A stretch of 64,000 nt of DNA, taken from assembly GCA_964019415.1 (NCBI GenBank), contig OZ025870.1, forward strand, positions 7,068,415 through 7,132,414. The letters run 5' to 3'. The first letter of the stretch is position 1. Each line of letters opens with the position of its first letter. The DNA comes from Ianthella basta. Lineage: Eukaryota; Porifera; Demospongiae; Verongiida; Ianthellidae. Positions 49,101 to 61,100 of this stretch are shown here, in pieces. Under the pieces are notes generated by a model, which saw only the letters and a list, made by a program, of their open reading frames with translations, searched no databases and was not told the origin of the DNA. The position numbers and the translations under genes are program-made.

Positions 49101-52100
49101 CCTTGACTAAGCCAAGCCCAGTTGGTTGAATGTACAATACACCATGCATATCTCAGCTATCTATACTGTGTGGGCTTAAATTTTCGCAGGACTAAACTTT
49201 CATGGTTTTCATGGTTCTGGAAGCCATCCACGAATAGTTTCATCCGCGAGTATTTTGCGCAAAGTGTTGTGTATAATATGGAACGATTCGCATGTACCTC
49301 GAATTGTTTCCCTAAACGACGATTAGCACTAGCAGCATGCTGTTCCTTCAATGGGAATGAACTGATTTGGCTTGAATCGCATAGCTAGCGACAGCCAATG
49401 AGTGTCAATGCAGCCCTGTAGGAAACTCGCGTGCTGGAAGGCTGAAACGATGACAAATATGTGCGCAACAACTCTAGCGAAGGAAAAGCAGGGTGAATTA
49501 GCCAAGCAGAATGGTGCCATGGCTTCACTAGGCTCTTCCTTTCCATGCTTGTGCGTTAGTCTCCCTTTAAACGGCACAATACAGCAACACCATTCTGTTC
49601 TCCTGTCATTGTATTATTACAGTTATATAGCATATATATGCAATATAATATGGGTTACCCAGCATCCGTGAATAATAAAAACTGCGAATATAGAAAAAAT
49701 CCGCCATTCACAAAAGTTTAGTCCCACAAAAACTTAAGCCCATATGGTATATAATTCAGTTCATAAGTTTGTTTGTTCGTTCTCAATTCGGGCAAAAACT
49801 ACTACACGGGGCACCACAAAACTCTCAGGGATTATGAAGTGGGGCTCCAGAAGTGTCCTCCATGGGTTGAAATCACCCATCTTGCAGTTCATGAAGAGAT
49901 ATCCTTTAATTTCCAGTTTTTCGTCCGTGGCTGAAGGCCATTTTATTAAGGTGGCGGGGTCTCCTAATTTGCACATATATGCAGCAAGTCTTAGCACTCT
50001 TTTTCAGCAGCAGGGAGTGCCTGCGCGGTTATTGGCTATCCGTTTCGCTGTTGTATCTACACTTCTACAATATATCCAAGCGTCGAGGTCACTAAGGAAA
50101 GTAGAACGGGCTACCGCGCTCGTATATTCGAGACCTATTTTGGACGTCTCATATAACAATAAAGCAATTACTAACCTTCGTCTGTCAATAGCGAGTTCTG
50201 TTCCTGGTACATCGGACTAAGCATCCGTTAGTCGTGCACCGCTAAGAACGAGCGCTGAAAGCGGTCAAGGTGCGGTCTATATATCGCAAACCGCAACCTC
50301 CCACCATATTGAAATGACATGTCTCAAAACCCATGCATGGACCAGGGCACATGCATGTCACAAGCATTTGTGCAAAAATCGAAGCCAACGGCATTAAGCT
50401 TCGCAGCAACAAACGTCAAAAATAAAAATAAATGCAACAAAAAATGTAGTTACCATGCGTTGATCACATGGCCTTGATTACATAAGGGTGATAAAGTGCA
50501 GCGTGTACTACAAAAATGACTCACGAACCAGCTGACCAACACTATAACGGGCCAGGGCAAGCTCTGGAAGGACAGCGTGTTGGTAGAACTCGATGATTCG
50601 GCGGCGAACAGGTTTCCAGAAGCAGGGATCTGCTTGGATTGTTTGTAGGTGTAAGCTTTTTGGTGCCCAGAGCACAAATTGGCACCACTCTTTCCCTGTA
50701 ACGGCCAGGGAACCTTGTACTTGATAAAAATAAGCATGTTTCTGCTTTAGCTCTAGCTGGCCACTGCTGTTCAGGACAGAACTGAAATCTTTATATTTGG
50801 CAGCAGCTTGTTCTGGGGTGAGGTTCTCCTTCACAGCCTTGTAGGGGCACTTGTATTCTACCAAGCCCTGCTCTCCAGTGGGGAGCAAAACAAAGTCAAC
50901 AGGGCTGCATGCCAAGCAAGAGTCACTGGTGTCAATGACCAGGCCGGATGGAATGGTTTTAACTCCAATGTGACCCCGGGTTGTCATCTCTTGCAAATAG
51001 GCTCTCCGTGCATCTTGTTTGTGTGTTCTCCCCCAATGAAGACTGGGTGAATTAGCTGGCTTGGTGTAAAATAGAGATTTGATGAGGTTGGCAACCGGAG
51101 TACTATCTCGTCTGCGTGCAATCCTCCCAAAGTTTGATGCAGTAAGTCATAGACAATGGTGTCGGTACCAGTCTGGTGAATCTGATTGCTATTGGGTAGC
51201 CTTCTCAATGGCCTTGGCTTCCTCACTAGTCACCAATATCTCCCTCTTGTAGAACTCCAAGCACAGATGATCAAGCTCCTCAGAAGAAACATCTGGCTGT
51301 TGGCTATTTGGTCCATAGTGATGTTGCACAATTGTGGAAGACACATACTTGGAAGCTTGACGTTGTAGCTTGTATTCTTCAGTGGCCTTTCGGTCCCTGT
51401 CCTTGTCTAACTTGGATGCCCTCTTCATCACAGCAGTCTGTAATAGATGGACAATAATGATTGCACACTGTGTGGTCATGTATGAAGACTCGCCTTGCCA
51501 GGTGCTTCACCAAGGATGTGTTCTACTGTCTCCAGCTGCCATGTAGGGCCAGCTTGTACCCGCATTCCTGCTGCGTAGCATCTCCCCTCAAAAGATCCTG
51601 ACTGCACCCTGTTGTACTGCTTGCCACCATCGAATATGGTACTGACTGACATGTAGCATTCGGCAAGATTGCTGGTCTCATTGGTAATCAGTTGGGCACT
51701 AAGCATCACCAGGCGATCACCACATGCTTTCACTTTCTCCAACAGTCCAGCAGGTAAACTATGTAATGTTGTTTGTCCAGTATGTATATCATGTTCATCA
51801 GTTGCCGTTGGTATATCATCAAGTTCTGACTGTAATATGTCCTCAAATTGTGCTGTCAGAGTCTGCTCTTCCTGTCTGTCTTCACTATCACTACTGCTAT
51901 CACCGCTACCAATAACATCACTACTACATCCGTCATTCGATCAAAACTTACAAAATGCAGGGTTGCATTCACAATGGTTGCCAAACACATGGTTTGCTCC
52001 ATTTCTGAGGTCGTGGCAAAGCTGCTGCACATTGCCAGTTTTACTGTGCGTTCTGATGGCCACTCATGCCCCAACAGTGAGCCTCTGCATGGCTTGTTTT

Positions 52101-55100
52101 GTGAGCCCTCCCCTGCCACGAAACTTGGGATGATCAGCTGCCAACTTTTCTAGTCATGATCAATAACCTTTACAATCGTGATTGGCACATTCAATCTTCT
52201 GAATGAATGGACCATAGACAACTGATTGCTGGAGAGTGGCCATCACTGAACTGTCACCATCACCGATTACACGCATGTAGCGAATGCTGTGAGTTTGTTT
52301 GGAGAGTCGAAAACCCTCAAGCACAATATCGCTCTCCATGGCTGCTGACGAGCCAGACCAGTTTTGGTAGCAACTGTGCTGGGGTGGTTCCTTCTCCTTC
52401 TTCGCTGAAACAGAACAAACAGGACAGTACTTTTTGCGAACACCAATAAACAACAATTTCTTAGTGCATTGGCCAAATATGACAGCAACACCACTTTTGG
52501 CATTGTAGCTGTGTTTGTGGCAGCGCTTGGACCACCCATCATCCACTACGACAGTGACAGCAGGCACACCCTGGTGGAAATCACCTCTCTCAATGGCTAA
52601 GTCCCATTCCTCCTCACCAGCGGCGATTACTTTCTCGGTGAGTAACTGCTTCACACTCACTCACAAACCTTTCTGTTGTTGCATACAGTCGCTTTGGCAT
52701 CCCAGGGACATTCATTGGTGTCATTGCGCATGTCAGTGATGTTGCACCTACACCTGTCGCCATCTGTCCTAACACAGCAGCAACATTGACCACCCACCTC
52801 TGATGCCCATCAGCTGTCTTCACACACTTTGATGACTCGATGCGAAATTTGCTTCACATTTAATGCACTTCACAGACAGCACTGGCGCTAGCCCAGCATG
52901 CATTGTTTCGCCTTCCAAAATACATATGCCACCACATTGTGCACTGTGGCTTGAAATTTCTTTCAAACCCATACCTAAATTATCTATAACCATAATCCTT
53001 GACCCTAATTGTGCAGAGTCATGGAGTGCTGCTGTGACGAGAGGTGTGTTGGTTACATCACTTAAGGATTTAGATTGATCAGTGTGTTTCCACCTGTTTT
53101 GTGCAGCCTTCCTAGCAATCTCCTTTCTATTCTTCCTCTTGTACTGTATGTTGCCCTGTCAGTTCTGCTATACTCTGCTTTCCTCATACTCATGATTCTA
53201 GTGAACTTCAGAACTAAGGCACTAATCCAGAAATTGCTGCCAAGAACCAGTAAATAGGCGGGAATGTGAGGTCACAAGAATGGCATGTGGTGTGGATGCT
53301 CATAATGGTATTCATTATTATTATTATTTATTATTATTCATAAGTATATTCATGGTTACAATGAAGATTATTATAGTGGGCAACATGGAAGGTGACCTGG
53401 ACACCTTAAATATTGCTCTCTTGACTTCTGGTTATTGGGTGGTTTGATTCGCTGGTGCCCAACGATCAAATTTAAACTCAGCCATTGTTATAGCAGCTAC
53501 CCTCCGTTGCTAACAGCACAGATTTTTCGAATCAGCCTGGGCCCGACTCGCTGTCGTGCAGCTAGCCATAGCAGAAGCAGTGGGTACTAATTTTAGCATT
53601 TTCGAGTTTTTGTGCATAAAAAGATTAGTCACCTGTAATATTGCAGGTACAAATTTTAAGGAAGTGTTTCATTACTTGCAAAATTTGCTAATATCAGTAC
53701 CTTTCAAAATTAGTAGCCTTAAGTAACGCAGTCTGTAGACTAGTTCAGTTAGTAGCTGGGGAGGCAGCATTGCTGATAACAAGGCATATACCAATATTCA
53801 GTGCCCAACAATTTCTACTCAGAAGCATGGAATAAATGGCAAAGAATAATCTGTACATATGATTACACCTTACCATCATGGGTTCTTCTCTGAGTCTGCA
53901 TAAAGAAACACAGAATTAGAAGAAACATGTGCATGTGATGATTAGCTGATAGCATTTACGTTGTTCAATTTCAATTCATTTAATTTACAATAAAAACTAG
54001 CACGTATTTCAAGATAAAAACAAGTTTTCCAAGTTAAAAAACTCATGCGGTGCTGGGGCACCCCTGAACTCAAACTACTTGCTGACAACTTCCCTGTGTA
54101 CAGTATGTTCAATGATTCTGATAGTTGGGGTAGCAGCATTGCTCATAGCCTGAAGATACATTGCAATGCCATAGACTGTTCCCAGACTAGCAAATCTCCA
54201 GTGAAAGCACCCCTACCAAACTGTCAAAATGTTTTGCTGATGCTTTTTTATCTATACGCAACATTCTGAATAAGGATGTACATGTTACGTACTTTGTACT
54301 ACTACTTTTACGTACTTACACGAGGGTAGCTAGTTTCCCATGATACGCAATATCAGGATTTTTGGTTGAAAATCAAGCCAATTCATCCAAGGAACTGCAT
54401 TGCATTGGTATATTATAATAAACAAATGGTTCTAATCTGGCTTGAACCATTGGATACTCGTGCAGCTTTTAGTCCCCTTTCTGTCAGATCACTGATAGAA
54501 GCTAGGAAGTCAGAGGAGATATGAGCACCTTCAGGCTTCCCAGGGGTATTGCGTCTCTGGCGATCGAAGAAAAGCGGCGGCGGTTCAAATATCAAACTCT
54601 TTCCGAGTCAGGACATTAATAAATGTGACACCCTCATACAGAATGTGTAAGAGTGCTTCTTGTTGCTGAGGACAAAGGCTGAGACAATCCTTACCAAGGA
54701 ACTGTAAAGCCGCACAGACAATGTTGCTGAAGCGCTCGGTACCCGCCATCTTTGCATTCACTAACCGCAAAGTCATGAATTCTACTACCTCACTTCGGGG
54801 TAGTAAAATTCTATTGTTCAGATAATGCACAACATCAGTGACTGGTGCTGGACCCTCCTTTCCCTTCGCGCCCTGTGGGCGTTTACGAATTAAACGGTTA
54901 GGAGGGTCCAGCTGACTGGACTAAAATGCCCATTGCTCAGTCTTCATGATATTTGGAGCTATATCTCACAGGAGAGTCTTTCAATAGGCTTCTTACTAGT
55001 ATTACCGTGTAAAGACATACCTATGTCCTAATTTTATTTGATAAATAGACGGCAAAATGGGAACATAGATGATTGCGAGCCTTGTAAAGCATGGTTCTCA

Positions 55101-58100
55101 GCGCCGCCGTCTTGAATTGCCCAAAACATATATAGTCCATTACGAACATGAAGCCATGCAAATACCTAAAAGTGAAAAATATAGGGGCGCCTTTGGCGCC
55201 CCAATTAAATTGGTCTTATAGCTTTTAGGTTTAAACACACCTTAGGCCATTCACACACCCCATGTTAGGACTCATTGAAGCTAAAGGACTCCACAACAGA
55301 AAAAACTGATGTCCCCAAAACCCCTCCCCAAACTCCACCTATGTATTAACTATTAATATGCTTACATTACAAACTGGATAGAAATTCATTCATATTACAC
55401 TACAAATCTATACTAATCATAGGTCATGTCCACGTAAACCTTATTTCATTATTATTTTAGTACAGCAATCATGTACTACTAGCGAGTACCCGCCACAGTG
55501 GCGACGGCCCTCCAACGACAGTGATCCCACAACAGTGCTCCTCCCACAGCACTTCTATGATGGTGTTTCCATGATGGTGCTTCTTGCAATGGTGTTTTCA
55601 CAATGATGCACAATTGACAGTAATTGATCGTAAAATCCATGGATTTGCAGCTCACAGTTGCTCTTGAGGTATTAACTTTTTTCATATTATGAATGTATAT
55701 ATAGCATTAAATGGTATGGTGATATTATAACATGAGAAATTTCAAATGTTCAACAGTTTTTGTTGCTGTTTACTATGCTACAAAACATGCAGTGTAATAA
55801 GGAGCCAAGGAAGCTACAGTACTTCTCGGTAAATGACATTATGTGTGACTGTTCTTCCACCTCGCTTGCCTTGCTGCTGGGTCTCCACTGTCTTGACCTT
55901 CACGGACGCCAGCGACCTTGCTCTTGAAAAAGCCACGTAGAGCTGGCCGTGAGAGAAAACAGGGGAGGGTAGATAGATCCCCACTTTCTCAAAGGTCTGA
56001 CCCTGTGCCTCAGCATCTTGTTGCTCCTCCCTCCTCCTCCTGCTCCTCTCTGCGTCCCTCTCCCTGTCAGCATCTTGCTGCTCCTCCCTCCTCTTCCTGC
56101 CCCTCTCTGCCTCCCTCTCCCTGTCAGCATCTTGCTGCTCCTCCCTCATCTTCCTGCTCCTCTCTGCCTCCCTCTCCCTGTCAGCTTCTTGCTGTGCCTC
56201 CCTCCTCCTCCTGCCCCTCTCTGTCTCCCTCTCCCTGTCAGCTTCTTGCTGCTCCTCCCTCCTCCTCCTGCTCCTCTCTGCCTCCCTCTCCCTGTCAGCA
56301 TCTTGCTGCTCCTCCCTCATCCTCCTGCCCCTCTCTGCCTCCCTCTCCCTGTCAGCTTCATGCTGTGCCTCCCTCCTCCTCCTGCCCCTCTCTGCCTCCC
56401 TCTCCCTGTCAGCTTCTTGCTGTGCCTCCCTCCTCCTCCCGCCCCACTCTGTCTCCCTCTCCCTGTCAGCTTCTTGCTGCTCCTCCCTCCTCCTCCTCCT
56501 CCTTCCCTCTCTGCCTCCCTCTCCCTGTCAGCATCTTGCTGCTCCTCCCTCCTCCTCCTGCTCCTCTCTGCCTCCCTCTCCCTGTCAGCATCTTGCTGCT
56601 CCTCCCTCCTCCTCCTGCTCCTTTCTGCCTCCCTCTCCCTTTCCTTTTGTCGTCTCCTTTTCAAATTATAATATGGAAGAGCCCGCCTACTGCAGGCTTC
56701 TACACTACGGCTCTCCTTCATTGCCTCTAGTGTAGCGCGTCACAAGGAGCCCGCCTTCTGCGGGCTTCTACGCAACTGGCGCTCCTTCATTGCCTGTAGT
56801 GTAGCCTGCAAAAAACATGGCATCTTATTCCCTAAAGGAGGAATTTCTTGCAGCCCTCTCCTCGGGCCCAGCGACTCCTCTTCAGTCTACCCCCTTATGA
56901 CACTCTCCATACGTCGCCCTGTAATAATCCGGAGTTTCACATGGATCACACGCACGCACGCTGCGGGAGAAGTGTTAATCTACTTGGTCGGACGGACGGA
57001 CGGACAGACGGTCGAACAAGCACATTAATATATAGATACTATGCCACTATCTTGCTACCCACATCAATACCCCATTATATCTTTAACTATACGTACCTCA
57101 GCAAAGAACTGCTCAATGTGACTCTTATTCTCCACTTTAGCCGTGTCCCAAAGATGATCCTTGAGGGAGAGGCATACACACATTGTGCATGGTAGCATTG
57201 GACACACCCTGGAAGTAATGTCCTCTAGTTTACATGTCTAACACAAGCAGAGATGCATTTCTGTTCCCATGAACACATAGACAACCACTACATGTACTGG
57301 TTGTGCACATATCATTAGGCCTGCTACAGTACGGGTCATTCTCTTAAAATGCTGCCCTAGAGGTGGCTGCAGGTTTAGAGCATGAACCTTGAGGGCACAA
57401 AAAGCCTAAGTGTTGAGTGGTCTAAATCCTCGCAGACCAATTGGGCAGCATTTAAGTTTTATAAATCAAAAACAATTCTCCAATCCAATTAATATCATCT
57501 CCCATTTTTCTTCTTGTTGATGCACGCATCATTGGCAACTAACAGTGATACAGGAAGCCCAATAAAAGAACTCTCCTGCACCCGTGAGCCATCTCACTAT
57601 ACTCCTTCACTGCCTACCATTAATCCCACTTTGTAGGGAGGTCATCCAATGAGAACTGAAGGAATAGTTCACAGCAACAAGTGCATAATACAGCAGATAC
57701 AAAATGGATGTGATGACGTCATATAAAATTCACACGCACTCTCTCCGCACCATATTTATTGGGATTTATTGTGATACAACTCTGCCACTATGTACGTACA
57801 TGTATGGGATTTAGAAGCATGCGCGAAGCAATTGGAATGCTTCCCTGATATATGGAATCATCGTTTAGATGCACATTACCATGGATCTACGTATGTACTA
57901 GTACCAACTAATTGACATGGTATGAAATCACATTGCACATTCTAACTTACTACTGTAACCTGAGAAGTCAGAAACTGCATTGGAGTGGTGGGATCTCCTT
58001 GTTCAATTCTCCGAAGAAAATCATTAGGATTACCAATGTCAGGCTACATTGAGGCAAGAACAATCACATTAATTACATATACATAGGTATGGTGCAATAG

Positions 58101-61100
58101 GGAGCAGTGTATCCTAAACAAATTCATATGCATCTACCTAATAGTTACAGCACACTCACAGTGTTTCCATAATCTGCTAAGAAGTGTACTACATCATTCA
58201 AGCCTGCATTTAAAGCATTTGTCACCAATTCAGCCTGAATAAACAGAAAAATAACCGTAACCAGGCATGAATTCGACCTAAATCAGGTAATCTACTTGAC
58301 AACTCACAAGGTCACCAGCATACAACATTATGTGCTTGCACACATCAACTAAGAGTTTCTTCTCAACCACAACAGCAGTCATTGGCTACAAGGAAAAGCA
58401 AGCAGCATAGTACATTAACACAAATAGGCTAGAAATAACAAGTGAAAACAACACTGCACTTACCTCAAAGAGAAGAGCATACTTCATGATGTCCACAGCT
58501 CTCTGAACACTTTCGTGCTGGTTTCTTATTCTCAAGAACACATCACTGGACTTCCCAATTGATCTTGATATCTGGACAGTTACAACAAAGAGTATGAGGA
58601 ATTCAACTACCCTAGCACACTGTGTCAATCTATACAGTTATCAGCAACTTAGAATAGGAGACAAATTACAATTAATTCTGTCCTTTGCAACAACGCAGTT
58701 CACATTGACGAAAGAGGTGAACTAGATGTTTCTGGAGAAATTCATGCTAGGATTGGTAAAATGAATGAGTTAATTAAAGCAAATTCGCTTAACTGTTACC
58801 TAGAAAAGGACTTGATACAACTGTCAACAGTGGGCAGCTTATGGATCTTCTAAGAGACATAAGCATAACTTTAAACTGTAGATCTTATAAGATCAGGAAC
58901 ATGGATCTTAAGATGAAGATAAATGTACAATGTTAGTGGCTACAACATGGGCAGGAGCCATTGGGCATTACAGTTTCTCTTCCTATAAGTTTCACTTCCA
59001 ATTCATATCCTTTTCATGTGGGCACACATGCACGAGTGCACCATCAATAAATTTTGATTTTCATTTTATTGACATTGCTAGTTTATTATAGCTTATAATT
59101 TGCTGTCTTAATGAACTATATTATATTTAGCAGTATATTATATTACAATAGTTGTATGTTCTGTTCTTGTACTTTAGTTTCTGTCTCCTGTAAACTTAGA
59201 CATACATGTAATAGTATTATTTATGTTAGCAGGACCCTGATGTACACTGTAATGTAATCCATTAAGTCTTTCCATTGATCACTTGAGCACTGGAGGCTGT
59301 AATCACAGGAAGTAAATTCATACAATATGCTGCCACAAAAAATGCTCCACCTGGCTTCATCATTTTGTACACATTTCCAATTCCAACTATGCTGACAGTT
59401 GTCACACTGCCTATCTTGTAGCAGAGCATGCCAAGTAATCAGACTACTTCCGCAGGCACATACTGAAGAATTCGGAGTTTACGAAAGTATAAGCAGAGCA
59501 GCTAGGTGAGGTTCTGTACCTGGTCGCCTGAGTTTGGAAGTTGGGAATGATTCCTCTTTAGCTGCACAGAAAGATTAGATGAAGATCATGTTGAAAATTA
59601 TAATGGAAATTTAAATTCATACTCAAAACTTACAGTAGATTCATAGTCATCCAAGGCTGTGAGGAGAGCATTGTAAGAACGTGGTTTCACTAGTGCTTCT
59701 TCCCTCAGTTTGTCCTAGAAACATGAGCACACACAGAAACAATCTTCTACCATGCAGTATATCTAGCGCACATTTCTCTGCAGAAAGATCTATATGCCAA
59801 TATACATAGATTGTTCAATGTAAGGACTTCAGTAGTATGACCTACGTACCTGTCAATGAGCATTGCCACATTCACATCACATCACATTCTGCGTAAATTG
59901 CCATTAATTCTGCACATTCCACATTCTGACACGGTGCTGAATTCAGCAAAGTTAATGCTTCCACAGCCTAAAATAGTTTCTTTACTTACTATCTCAAAAG
60001 ATGCACTCAATGCACATACAACATACTATAACCAAGCAGGGCGTAACTATCACTTGACAATCCATCGGCTCCTTCTGAATACTATTCATACAGTATACAG
60101 CAAATTTGTGCTGCCAATAATTGTACGTATGTGGGAATTTGAATACTGGTGCTCACATCAGTTGATAGTAGCCATCTTCCCATTCCACAACTAGTACGTC
60201 TTGAACTAGTTGCCCAACATGCTATGTAGCACCTACGTAGTGTGTATACTAGGAAACACTGTATAGTATCAGACAGTACAGACTGGCTGCCTATGTGAGG
60301 ACATGCCCTTTATAGTACCTTAGTCACCACCAACATGCATCATATATAGAGTATTAAACTATCATTGTAGGGTGAGGATATCACAACCTAGTTCAATAGA
60401 TAGCAAATTCCCATAAATTACGTGTTTTTGTGAACAAAGTACAGGAGGTCTCCTAACTACTCGGCCCCATTTCCCTATGTAGACACTGGAACATACTGGA
60501 CAGTGGACACCTACATGAAATCATCTTCCCTGTCCCTTCTCCCTGCACTCATAAATGTGAGAAAGGGAGATCGACATATTCTCTTGCAGATATGCCTGGG
60601 CAAAGAGTGCCTAGTTTTCTAGAGTAGCTCCGATGTGACAACTATACAAAATGCCGACCACACAGGCACACACAGGATATAACACTTACCAGACCAACGC
60701 TATCAATGATTACTTGAGCACATTGATAATTCCCCATCTCTACAGCTCTCTGGAGTGGACGCTGAAGCTGTTGTAAATGGAATCATATACTAGAAATAAT
60801 ATTAATAATGCATAGATAGAAAACATGTGTATGTGTGAATGAGCCATCATCACTACTTCCAAAGAAGTGGTGCTATACACAATGAATCTAATGCTGTAGC
60901 TCATAATAGGTTCACCATCATTGCAACAGTTAACCAGATCAATACATCAACATAATGGAACAAACAAGCACACAATTGTGTGATGTACCACTACAGATTA
61001 GAAAGCTAGCTCAGTATACCTCATCAGCAAACTCTCCATCCTGGAGAGACATATGGTCCTGGATGAGTTTGACAATGTCAGGGTTGCCACCAACACAGGC

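Noticed and set aside
49744-50220. 158-codon plus-strand ORF
   Set aside because: Starts inside a MITE end and has no recognisable motif; an overlapping minus-strand frame is equally open. Not supported as a gene.
55918-56730. Ser/Pro/Leu-rich ORFs on the plus strand
   Set aside because: Antisense shadows of the 57-bp Helitron coding repeats.
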